The position numbers were made by a program, and so were the translations under genes. Shown piece by piece: positions 23,816-36,100 of a stretch of 64,000 nucleotides of DNA. Below the pieces are notes generated by a model. The model had not been told where the DNA came from. It was given only the letters and a program-made list of their open reading frames with translations, and did not search any database. This DNA is from Dromaius novaehollandiae (lineage: Eukaryota > Chordata > Aves > Casuariiformes > Dromaiidae), in assembly GCF_036370855.1 (NCBI RefSeq), contig NC_088132.1, positions 65,076,841 to 65,140,840 of the forward strand. The letters run 5' to 3'. The first letter of the stretch is position 1; each line of letters starts with the position of its first letter.

Positions 23816-26800
23816 CTGCAAATGAGCAAAGTCTCTCCTACACAAATTCTTTAATACATGTTAAGACACATTCAGCATCTAAGGTGAAGTATGAAGATTA
23901 CGAAATAATTAATGTCTCAATTGTTTGTTTCCTCCTTAGTTACTGACGTATTAAGAGGGAAATCCCCAGGGTCCTGTTGGATCTCTTTGGAAGTCCTCTC
24001 ATATTCTTCCTGGCTTGTTCATATTTGCCACAGCCCCTTCAAAACAATAAAGGGACTGTCACTCCCATCTGTGGGCCTGAATCAGGCTAGGCAGGGCAGG
24101 AAGGCGTGACCTCCTGGAGTACAGCAGGGCTGTTTTCCTTGTTTATACCGATTAAACTTTCTCTTAAGCTTTCTCTGAGTTGCTGGAAACAACTACAGCG
24201 GACATCTATTACTTTTCATTTTGATCTTATTTTTTCTGACATTTTTATGGGAGTGCCTGTGTCAAAATCTATTGGGGGAATAAAATAAAATTCTACGAGA
24301 GAGATTCTCTACTCACCCTGGTTCCAGCCTGGTTAAGCAAATAGAGGGAGTAGTGTGTTTTTATCCACTGATTGTCAGTAGCTTAAATGCATGCAGGTCT
24401 AATTAGCTCCAGCAGAAAATCAGAAATAGATAGAGCTGCATTCTGTTGTGCACCCTCAGCTGTGTCCCCTGTTCCATATCCCAGGATGCATGTCTGGGGA
24501 AGGTGGGCAGCTGTGCAGAAGAGTGCCCTTCAGAAACTCAGAGCCCTTCACTGACCATATTCTGCTGTTCAAGGGCTACAGCAACATTACTGTTTTAGTT
24601 CAGATCAAGAATGAATGTTTGAAGTGAGTCTCATGCTTGATTCCACCATCTCCACCTCCGTTTTGTATTGCACAGTAGTCTCGCAGCATGTCAGCTGGAT
24701 TCCTTCCAGATGAAGCTAAACGAGCACAGATGCTCTCCAGGAGCTTACCTAATTTGCCTTAGCTGCCAGTGGGCATCCAGTTTGGATGACTAGACTAGAG
24801 CTGGTTCTAAGCTGCTCCTCCCTCCAACGTGTATAGCATCAGCTATACGCGTCGTCTCAGCATCAGCTGTTTTGCTCTGCCGCTTCTGCTCGTGCCACTC
24901 CTCACTGCTTGCTGCTGTGGACGTACTTAAGGGAACGCTATGCAACTTTCCCTGAGTCTGTGTTGTAGAAGATGGGGGAATCTGGTGTAGCGTGTGTAAC
25001 TTTTACTGAAGTTATGTACTGGTCATGGTAGTACAGTCATGATAGTAAAACAAGATCATAAAACTGTTGCACTGCTGAGTTATCTCCCAGGAAGGTGTCA
25101 AACAATATCAGAGCAGCCAACAAAAGATTTTCCGGAATGAAAGCACTGACAGAACTCATCTTAGTGCACGGAGCTGAAAAGGAACAGGAAAATGGAGATG
25201 TACCACAAAATAGAAAGCCACTTGGAACCTTTCTGTACACTTTCCTTTCCTTCCGCATACACATGCACAGACACAAGCAAGCAAGCAGACAAACACATTG
25301 GTCTGACTTACTTCAATAAAATGAACAAAGGCAAAGAAACAGATATCAGACCTGAATTTTTGTAGCCAACCAGGGGATCCATCAAAAAGGATGAGAAGTG
25401 GGTTTTAGTCCTGGAGATGATTTTTTTCTGCTTCTCAGCCCAAGTCCTCACTGGTTTGGACAGTTGCACTCACCCATTCACTACTATAGGAGGAGACTTT
25501 GTTTTAAACCTGTGTAATCCTATTGGCATCAGTGGAACCGCTTGCGTCCGTCTTCATGATCAGTGAGTCAGGTTTTCTGTTTCATAGGATGCTGCTGCTT
25601 CTAGGGCTTCAGCAACATACGGAAGTTAGTGAATCAAACGAATCTTAGGGCTGTCAGATGCTTTTGAAAACTGCCTCATAATCTAATTGAATCACTTTGT
25701 TTAAATGAAACACATCCAAGTATGCGTTGTTGCAAAGCAAACATACCTGTGTGACCAAGGGTGCATTTTACTAGTATTCAGTACAGTGCAAATTAGCAAG
25801 TGGGTCATAACTTCAAGATAATGAATATTTGCCAATTATGTTTACATTTCAGTAAATACACACAGGTTAGATTTAGACATGATTATGACAAAGCAAAAGT
25901 TCTTCAGTAAAAACTAAGATTGAAACAATGTATGGAGAAGAGTACTGGAGGATTTGCACTGCTTTTTTAACATTCATATTCAAGTATTTTTCAGTGAGAA
26001 AACAGTAAGATCATAGAACAAAGAAAAAGTAGCAAAGAGAGATGATGCACAATAAGCAAGAATGACAGAGGTGGCATTTATAGCCAAGGCAAAAAAGGTG
26101 AAGACAGAAGTTAGGGACAAATGGTGGGGGGGCAATCAGTAGCACATAAGATTGTAGTTCCATTTTAATAAATAGAGGCAATAAGCGCATTCAGGCTGTT
26201 GCTGTTTTAGGAGGACTATTGTACACCACATACTTTTAAAGGGATTGCTAAAAGCATATGGTTAGATGTATTGATCTCTGGTCATTTCTTCTGTGAAGAG
26301 GATCAGCTGGACATCGGACAGCAATAGAGGTGGTGGCCTTAGCACTGTGGCCAATTTTTTTTCTCTGGGGAATGGAGAACTCACTATCTTTTTTCTTAAA
26401 TCTCCCCATGGTCCCTGTGCAGCAAATGTGCTGTACTGGGAGCTCTTAAACTGCAGTACATAAGCTACTTCAACTCCAGTATGTAAACACGGTCAAACAG
26501 CTGATCACCTTATTTGCACAAACACACAGCTGGGAGCTGCTTCTGCTGCTGCTGCAGATGTTGGTGCATGAATGGAGCAAGACTGAGAAGTCCCATCTTG
26601 AGCACATGGGCCTGGATGTGTTTGTGAAGCAGCATGGGAGAGGGTAAGTGACTGCCCTCGGAGGATGGAGTCCTGATTATGGGATAGCTTTGCAAGCTTG
26701 CTCATGGAGAGATAGTCTGCAAGTTAGGTTGAAGGGGGTAGCAGTGTGAGGATGATCACCATATAGCCACGGTGATCCACCACCTCTTTTTTTGCAGGGA

Positions 26801-29800
26801 CATGAAGGAAGAACACAGCTGCAGGGCCTGGGGTTGCAAAGCAGCAACCTGGGGGTCAGAGCAGCTATTCTGGTATTTCTGGGAGGCGCATGCACCCTCT
26901 GTAGTCTCCAGCCTGTATATTTCCCTTGACGGGATCTGTTCCAAAGGCTTTTGATAGCAACAGAATTATCTAAATACCTATTTTTTTAGTATCTAATTAT
27001 CTAAATCTAAGACCTGTATTTCAGTGTCACTGTTTTATTTCTTAACCAGAAGGTTACACTCAGGGTAACCACAAGACTCCATAAAATTGCGTAGTGTTAA
27101 TGCAGAAAGCAAAGTTCTCCACTGGTGCAAATAAATCGTTTCAGTTGATAACCAATTTATGCTGGGGAAGAATATTGCAATAGCCAGACTATACCACATT
27201 CACCAAAGATTCCTCAGCAATGGTACTTTCACATTACACAATGGACTATTTTCTCACCCAGAAAACAGAGCTTTCAAGCAGAGGAGAAAGCATCTAGGTT
27301 GGAAAGAAATCACCTGCTGAGAGAATGAAAACAATAAGGGAGGTGCCTGAAAAAATCTGCTTAGACAGCAAGAGTTTGATTTCAAGAAAGCACATTTTCA
27401 AGAATCAGTGCATCTAGTGAGCAACTAAAGAGTAACTAAAGAACTACTAGAACCCAGTAAGGCTGTCCTGTAAAGAGGCAATGAGCATGATAACATACAG
27501 TGTCTCTGCAAAGGATTGCAGGCAATACTAAAAGGCCAAAACTGCTCCATGAAAGACTGTTCAGCAACTGAGGGCTAACTCTCCACCCTCTTTCACAAAT
27601 CTACTAGTAAAGAGATCAGATCATAGAAATCCTATGCTCGCTCCAGCACATAACCACACACTTGAAAATCAGTGTCAAAGTACGTGGTGAAGTAACTGCT
27701 TTTCCCCCCAAATTAACTGTGGGATTTCCTCAGGTTCCTAAGGATGGGAAGAAATCCCACATCCCCTTCTGCAGCAGGAGCCTTCATAGGGTCTCTGAGG
27801 AGGCAGACAACCTGTCACCCAAAGGTTAGACACTCTTTAGAGAAGTAGGGGTTGAGGCACTGTAATGCCTCAGTTTAGCTTGCAAGACATCTGGATCTCC
27901 CACTTCTTGGGGAAGTGCTTTAACCATGAGGCTTCTGTATAAAAGGTGGATAGTGGACGGCAGCACCAGCTCTGGCTGTGTTAGAACAGGAAATAGCAAG
28001 ACTTTCTCAGCCCTTGCAAGGAACAGCTGTAAGAGACCTCAGGAAAGGGTCTGGATCCTTAAATCTTGTGTATTTAGAAGCATCTGTTTCAAGGCTGCAG
28101 GTTAGTTGCCTTGGTGCTGGGGCAGCACCCTGGGCTTAATGCACCATTCGGGCAGCTTAGTGTGGTCTTCTTGGCTTTCTATCTACTCTGAGGCAGATAG
28201 AAACTTCTCTCCCTGCTCTGGCCCTGTATGTACTTAGTGAGGGGCAGAAAGTCAAGCAAGGGCTTCACCTGTGCTCTGAGCTGGTCTGTAGCTGTTCAGA
28301 CATGTTAGACATGTTAGTATACAGCTATTCGGTCCTCCCTCCGATAGCACCCTGGGCCAGGCGGCGAAGGGGCTGCTGCTGCAGACGTGGGTGGGACAGC
28401 ATGTGACTGCCAGCTAGAGGACAAAATAGGGAGGCACCCCTTATCTCCAGGCTTTAGATTCCTTTCTAGGAGCTGAAATGCATTACAAAAATAAGTATTG
28501 CTGCATTTGACTCATACAGTTCTTCGCCTATTAATGGTTTTTGCCCCAAGCATGTATCCGGATCTGGAGTCCACAGCCAGAGTGTTTGGTGGCATACCCC
28601 TAAACTTTTAGATATCTAAGCCTTTTACTGGATCCAGTCCCAGATCTTGGTGGACAATAGCTGAGCATGTTATAATAGTCCGGGTATGTGTGGGAGCACT
28701 CTTGCAGCCTGAGGTCTGTAAACATTCATTTACACTTAACCATCCACTTAACCTTAAGCGTGTGAACTGGTCCAGTGACTTCACCAGGACGGCTTTATTT
28801 AGACCTGATCATGCAATATATGTGATGACTCTGCCTGCGTATCTTGTGTGGTGAGGTGCAGACCTCTCAGGATTTGGGCCCATGTAAGCTTTATTTTATA
28901 TGCGAATAGGGAGGCTTAAGAGAAGGCATTATCTGAAAAAAAGAAAAGAAAAAAGGGAGGCACTTCTGGAGATGGTGACTCCACCGTTTTGCATTTCAGT
29001 ACTTTGTTGCTGTATGCAGTAGTAATCATGAGGCATGCAATAAAAGGAACTACACTGCTTATGCAAAAATGGCCCTCTTGCTCAAAAATGGCAGATCAAT
29101 TCTCTCAAGTGTTGGTGCTTCTAACTTTAAATGGATCTCAGGAGGAGTTCATGGTACTATTTGTTAATATAAACCAATCCTGACTGCCTGAAAACATTAC
29201 CAACTGCAAAGAATCTTCTCTTGAAGCCAGTCTCTATTGTTACACTTTAATGGGGCAAAATGGCCTTCACTCTATGGCAACAAAGAAGTAATTTGTAATT
29301 CCCTAACTCAGGTGGTTGTCTTTAATTAATTCTGTCACTTCTCGTTTCCCTGCCAGAAGAAGTATAGCAGTTTTGGACCGTGGCAGATTAGGAACACTTC
29401 ACCCTTCCACACTAGCAACTCAGACTGCAAATATCAGCTGTTGCAGCAAGGCTTCCTGGGGTGACTTTCTCCTTCTGCTTTCAGTGAACTCCAGTCTCTT
29501 TTATTCCTCTCCTGTAACTCTTTGGTAGATAAATCCCTAATTTTCTTAAATCCTAGTCAAAGGACTTTACTTCTGAGCTTTTCCTCAACCTAGTGTCTGG
29601 TTCCACTTCCTCTACACTGATGATATGTTCTCATTAAGAAATCCAGGATGGATTTAATTGGGGAAATAGTTTTTACTCTTTCTTCTTATAGTACCTAGCA
29701 GCGCATCAGGGTATGGCAGAGCATGTGATAAGAGGTGCTCCATAGCATCCTTTTGCCCCATTACTTTTTCAGGTTCATCTGCCACTGAGAAATTATGTCC

Positions 29801-31348
29801 TTGTGAGCTACAACGTAGTTGTTTCCTAGTAAGAGTAGGACAAATTGTTGATGAATGCAGAAGTGTCTATTTTATGATCTTTTCAAAAAACAGAAGCCAA
29901 CTTCTATGTCTTAAATTGATCTTATAGATTACCTGTCTTATTGCTTTTCTTCCCTCCAAGTCTTCCTGCATCCAACATTACTCCCAGTCTGTGTACTGTG
30001 TGTTACAGCTCAAGGTCAGAAGTACTTGAAGTAGTTTTCTATCTTAGACCCATGAAATACTAAAAGCAATTTTAAGCAACAGATAAAAGAGTAAGAAAAC
30101 TTCCTTGTTTCTGTTGTTGAAACACTCAAGTTTCTTGGTATCCCTTATTTCTGCAGAAATACTTTAATATGATTCTGAAACACCAAAGACTATTCTGAGT
30201 TGGACACAGTCAGAGCTTATGAGATGTGCCTTGTCTTTGTAAGCAGAGCTTTAGAAATGGGAGCACTGGGAGCACAAACATCATGAATTTAAATAATTAA
30301 GCCCAAATCTGAAAGCTGCTAGAAATGACTTCTCACCACAACCCCTGTGGGAAGAGGTCAGATGTATAAGATCCCCAGAAGGGCATAGTGAGTAAATAGA
30401 TTTCATCTTACTTTTGCCACTATTTTGCGATTTGTGATTTTTTTTTTTTTGGTGCTATAGTCTTTATTAGCAAATAAAATAACACCTCAACATGAAAGAT
30501 GTCATTTACCCCTCCACAAAACCTTGTATTATTTCCCTATTTCAAACTTCTATTGAAGGGAGAAGAAAATGAGAAGATGGGCCAACAGTTAGATCATGAG
30601 TTAATGCTAGAAGCTGCTTCTATCACAAAGAATCTGCATGAATTAGCATAGATCTATAGGACCAAAAAATGGTGTAAAGTGCGGTTTGCTTAAAATCTAT
30701 GCTTCATTTAAGCCATTGATCTCTGAAATGTTCTGGCAGGCAAACATCCTCGGAAACTGAAGTGGAAAAACTTCCTTTCCTTACAACATATTCTGCCACA
30801 TGGCACAGACTAAGGTGCTACACATTCCATAGGCAGACGACCTACGGGATGGCTGCATGTGCAGAGGACATAGAGAAGGCATACGCACCTCAGAATTGCA
30901 GGCCTGCTGGTAACTGCTCTAAAATGGGCCCACTAAGACATTCGTGTCATAGAACAGTCTCTCAGCAGAAACATAAAGGGCCAAGTTCACTGTGCTGTAC
31001 TTTTGCTTGATCCAGCAGTGTTACAGCGCATTTGAAACCAGCCCTTGTTTTTATGACTACGCCTTGGCCAAATACTGTTCTTCTCACTCTCTTCATCCTC
31101 CTCGAACAAGAATGAAACATATTTGAAGGAACAATAATCCACCGACACATATGAGATCAAGCATACAAGTTGAAAAGCGGAGTTAAGTATTACCTTTATG
31201 TGGTAGGATAAAGGAGAAGGAAGAAACCAAATCACTATCATCACCTTCCAAAGTACATGATTTCTACTTTTTTCCCTGGGAAGTTCAAATAGGTGTTTTC
31301 TCACAACTGCCTCAGAATATTTCTACTTGAGGGTTTGGACTGGGACTC

Positions 31349-31413
31349 TGATCCTGCAATGGTCTGAATAATCTCATTCTTCCAGGATTATATGGAGGAT
31401 CAGTGCAGGATCA
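31349..31413. repeat. Old palindromic interspersed repeat (TGATCCTGCA ... TGCAGGATCA)
   Basis: Ten-base inverted arms at 31349-31358 and 31404-31413 around a 45-bp spacer. The GATCCTGCA/TGCAGGATCA termini are typical of an ancient non-autonomous element common in sauropsid genomes. A related, more diverged copy may lie at about 45215-45300 (GTCCTGTGAGGTACTGAG ... TTGCAGGAGC). Confidence 0.4.
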
Positions 31414-33090
31414 AATTCTAAGGGCCAAGTGCAATTAAAGTTTCTCTAGTCATGCATAACTATCAAATCACCAATTTAACTAGCATTTTCATTACCATCT
31501 CACTGAATTTAATAAGATTCATACTTGTTATCCATGGTTATTTTTATGATGTAGATACTATATTGTATGAAAGAAATAAAGCAAGCAGAGACAGGTTCCT
31601 GTAAAACATTTAATGGGAATGTTCTTGGATCAATCATATTAGTCCAGAAATGGACTGTCACTTGTTGTTATAACATAACAGTTCCATCTATGCTAGAGCT
31701 GTGCCTTTTATAAAACACTTTCACACTTTTGGTTCTGGTTCCCTACCAAATTTTGGGGGATGGAGTACTGAATTCAAATAGCTACCGTTTAGCAAGAAAC
31801 AGATGAAGGAGGTTTTCTAAGACATTTCAATTTGTCTTCTTCTGGTTGTTTGCATCCTTGGGGCATTCTGAATTATTTTGTGGGATGGGAGGTAGACAGT
31901 GCTACAAAGGAACTATCTAGCCTGTGATGCGTCAGTGCTTGGCTTTCTAAAAGCCCTGATTCATTTCCTTCTTCTCTTAGGACACTTCCACCTGTTATTT
32001 CCTTTGCAATTAGTCGATTTTCTAGAGATGACTGCATAGCTGACAGAGGCATGTACGCAGCACGTATGTAAAAGATTCTTCAGAACTCTAAGTAGAGCTA
32101 CCAAATGTGTATTTGCATTATCACAGCAATGGGCCACATACATTCCAGGACATTCAGATGTGTGAAATGCGGAAGTGCATTTAGCAGGACACAGACCTTT
32201 GGACTCACACCCCCAAAATATAAGCAAAAGGAAGACAGGAGAAGCTGAGGCTAAAAATAGTAGGTGAACCTCTTACCCTGGGTTAAGTTTGTGTGGAAGG
32301 TGTTACTAATACATACAGCTATGGACACATTTATTGATAAATGCTTTCTACTATTATATTCTTGGCTGATCTGATAGTCCCCAAAATAGTCCCATTTGAA
32401 CATATGTTTGTATTATGTTTCCTCTGCCTTTTCGTTATCAAGTTTATTTCTCCTCATGACATTCAGACAGGGTCCCCTTTGCCTCAGTGGGCCTTTGGGT
32501 TGGTTCAGGAATCCAACTGTTCCGAGGTCTTTGCAGGACTGGAGACTCACACTCCCTCTGAAGGGAGCTGCAACAGGCTTGCAACTGCTGTGAGGGGAGA
32601 GGATTTGGCATACTACGGTTGGACAGAGATAATTCAACCTATACTCATGCACTGAATCTCAAGAAAGGGTTTTAAAGGCATTAAAAGCTGGAAGAATTGA
32701 AATAGATGAATTACACAGTTAGTTAGGTATGAATTACATACCTTCAACACATGAACTTTTTGATGTACTTGACTGTAAGAACACAGTCTCAAGATATCAG
32801 AAGTACAGTCATCTAACAATACATAACTAAACTATTGACACTGTGTAACTAAACCATGGATTCACTAAAGTTTGTATCTTGATGAGTGATATTTTGTGTG
32901 GTTGTAACTGCTGACCTGTTTTCAGTGTAGTATACAACTGAAAAAATGAAAATACATTTTAAACAAAACCAGCTTAAAATATAATCAGACCTCATTCCCT
33001 AAATATCATCTTTTGAAACTAAACCCAGAGACTTGTTTCCATGAGAAGTGGTAGGAGATACACTATAGTTTCAGGAACATTTCTTTGGCA

Positions 33091-33106
33091 AAAAAAAAAA
33101 AAAAAA
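33091..33106 (+). repeat. Poly-A run
   Basis: Roughly 16-17 consecutive A. No element with target-site duplications could be defined around it. Confidence 0.7.
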
Positions 33107-36100
33107 TCAATTTTAGATGGAAAATTATTTCAAATAACTTGTCTGGCTTTCATGGAACTGCTTTCCTCACAGCTCAGCTGTACTTCACTGCCAGTTTGGA
33201 TTTTATGTCCCAATCTGGTGAGTCCTCAGACAGTCCCTTAGAGGATACCACTGTCCACAACTGGGTAGAAGCTCACCTCTCATCTCCCCTTCACAGTAGT
33301 GGTAGTTCAGCCCTCACTGAAGTCAAAGCTGCACCTTAAAAAAGAACTGTAAGTTCCCATGTTTCAAAAAAAAGTTCTTTTTTAAAGGCTTGTAAATATC
33401 CTTCCTCTCTTACATCTTCAGTGTTTCTTTTTTTTTTTATCAGCTTAGTTCATAGCACATGATAATGGCAGTAACAGTGCATTTCTTCTCAATATGCTTC
33501 CTGCACTTGAAAACAAGGAGAAGAGACCATCCAAGCTGCATTTCTCTCACTGTGCTCTTTCAGTGGCCATGCTTCTTAAATCTTTTGAGAGACTGGTGTG
33601 CCATATCATACTGAAAATCACATGAGCACACATGAATAATCTAGTGGTAATGAGAACACATAGGGGAAAAAACACACCCTTTCAAAAATGAAGATAGATG
33701 TTAAAATTGTTAATTTGAAATAAACCACTTTGACCTCTGACTTCCTATTCCCCAATTTGGTGTTCTTCTAAATTCAGTCATTAGGATAAAAATGCCCGAA
33801 AAAGGATTAAAAAAAAAAGCCGGATACCACAGCTGGTGGAGCTGGACTTGACAGCAACTATTTGATTAAAGCATACTTGCAAGGAGAAATTACAATTGGT
33901 TTTAAAATGAGTATTTAATCTTGTCCTATCTCAGAGGACCACCTGACGAGAATCATCTGCAACAGGTGCCTCAAGCCTTGGATATTGTTACAATCCATAT
34001 TTATTCAAAAGTCATATTATTTTTTGCATAACTTGATTTTATAATAACCTATAGCAGAGTGGTACTAGTAATAAAATAATAATTATTGTGCTAACAGTAG
34101 AAGTTGCTAAAGAAATTTTGGAAAGAGCCATCTCTTAGTGGCATTTTGGCAGTTTATTAATCCAGAATCTCAGGATTCCAGGATGAAATGCTATTTGGGC
34201 ACACAAATGGCAGCTGGCAACAAACTCAGAGGTTCTGTTGTTGAGTTGGAGTTTAGCCAAGGCAAACTACATGTAGCTGTATGCTGTGTGCAGTCCTCAA
34301 AGCCAGCATGGGATTCTGGTATGTTGAAAGTCTTAACTAAGACAGCCTTTGTAGCAGTGACTTACCAAAAGGGATTCTTAATGTGCACAGGAGAAGACAG
34401 TACACGCTGAAGAATGTAACTTAGCAGAAAGGCCCAGAAAGGGATGACCTAGCAGGATAACTCTTCCTCTGCCACCTGAACAAGGAATGAGGGACCACAA
34501 ATTAGTTTTCCTTACCAGGGAAATTCGTCTCCCCTCATATAGTGTGCTGCTGAAGAAATCTATTGTGAGTTGTATTGTTTTATGAGAGCTAAAGGTTACA
34601 TTAAAACTGACAATCCTGGGAGTTAACAGTATACTACATAAGAAGTCAAATGATTTATTAAAAAGCATTCCCATCAGCAATTAACACTTGGTACACAGAG
34701 AAAAAAATTGTTTTGCTCTTTTCTTTTTTCCTCCTCTGTTTTTAAACCTATAAAAAAACCTTTTACAAGACAGAAGCTGACAGCTGACACAAATTTCTCC
34801 CTGTGCTAAAGAGGTTCTTAGTCTATGTATGCACACTTGCCAGCTAGGTTAGTCATTATTGCTAAATTTAACATGGAAATAAAAGGAGGTTAAGTAATGC
34901 AGAAGGTGTGGTACAAACAGACAACAGCCAGAAAAACATAAAGGTGGGACTCCATCTTTCGTGAGTCAGTATATGCAGATAATGCAGCATGCATACTTGG
35001 GGTGACACAACTGAGCACGTATGCTTCAGTTTCAGGTTCAGTTTTGTGTTTGCCGCCTTGTTATGTAGGAGGTGTCATTCCCTTCAGCTCTGAGGTGTTG
35101 CGGAGGAACAGCGGACAGTTGTTTCCAGACCTCACTCCCCACACGTTCACGGCCACTTTTGCTGTGCTGGCAAAGAGAAATGAAATGGAAGTTTGTCTAA
35201 TGAGCAGACTGCTGGGTTGAGACCTTGAGTCCATGGCTCAGGGTAAGACCCACCAGTGAAGCAGGAGCTTTTTTCCCCCTCAACCTCTGAAGGAAGCCTT
35301 AACACCCCGTGCTTTGTACAGCTAAAATGAAGCTGTGGGTTCACTGCCAGAATACTCCAGTTGGCTGGTCAACACCATTTCATATTGGAAATCTAAACAA
35401 TGACTGTTGACTGCAGTATGAAATGATATGAAGAGATCAGCTATGTGAACTGAGGCAAATTCCTTCCCTTTCCGGTTTGTTTCCTTCCCCATCCCTTCTC
35501 TGCCTGCCATTAATAGTCTGAAACACTTCAGGGCCAAAGCTGCCTTTTACGAATGGAAAACAACATCTACTACTATTGTCAGTTACTTAGAATGGCCCCA
35601 CGGTCCACCCCATATCACTGAGAGAACTGTTGCTCTAATTGACTCAAAAGCCTCTCAATACTGATATGTCTGAACAGGCAAGAAGACTGGGACATTGGCT
35701 GAAAAGCTAGAGGTAATAGTGAATAAATACAGGAAGAAAAAGTCATTTCCATACCTTAGGACCTCTACTCTGTGAACTTCTAACAATGCTGGGACCTCAT
35801 TTTCTTTTTGACGAGAGGTTAGAAGCCTCTGTCCCCAGAAACCTCTCTTCACTTATCAACTGCAAAATGAAAACAAATTTTCACCAAAATAGGTTCAACA
35901 ATCTTTCCCATCTATTTCAAATATCAACTCAAAACTTGGGTAAATCTTACTCAGATCTAGTGTGCAGTGTGCAGGCCACAGGGACAATGTAGGATGAAAA
36001 GACCTCAGGGATAATGGATGAGAAAAAAAGAAGTTAACATACGCTTGTAAATCCGCTTATCAGCTTTCAAGGAGGTACCAAGCAGATCATACAGCACCAT

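Noticed and set aside
28989-29528. Plus-strand open segments at 28989-29183 and 29316-29528
   Set aside because: More than one frame of each looks equally open, no donors in phase were found, and no family is recognised.
30962-31304. Two overlapping minus ORFs
   Set aside because: They overlap each other in different frames, next to old interspersed-repeat sequence; no consistent splice sites.
35322-35852. Minus ORFs near 35.4 and 35.7 kb
   Set aside because: The first covers a pyrimidine-rich stretch with MIR-like words; the second has a donor-like site but no credible acceptor.
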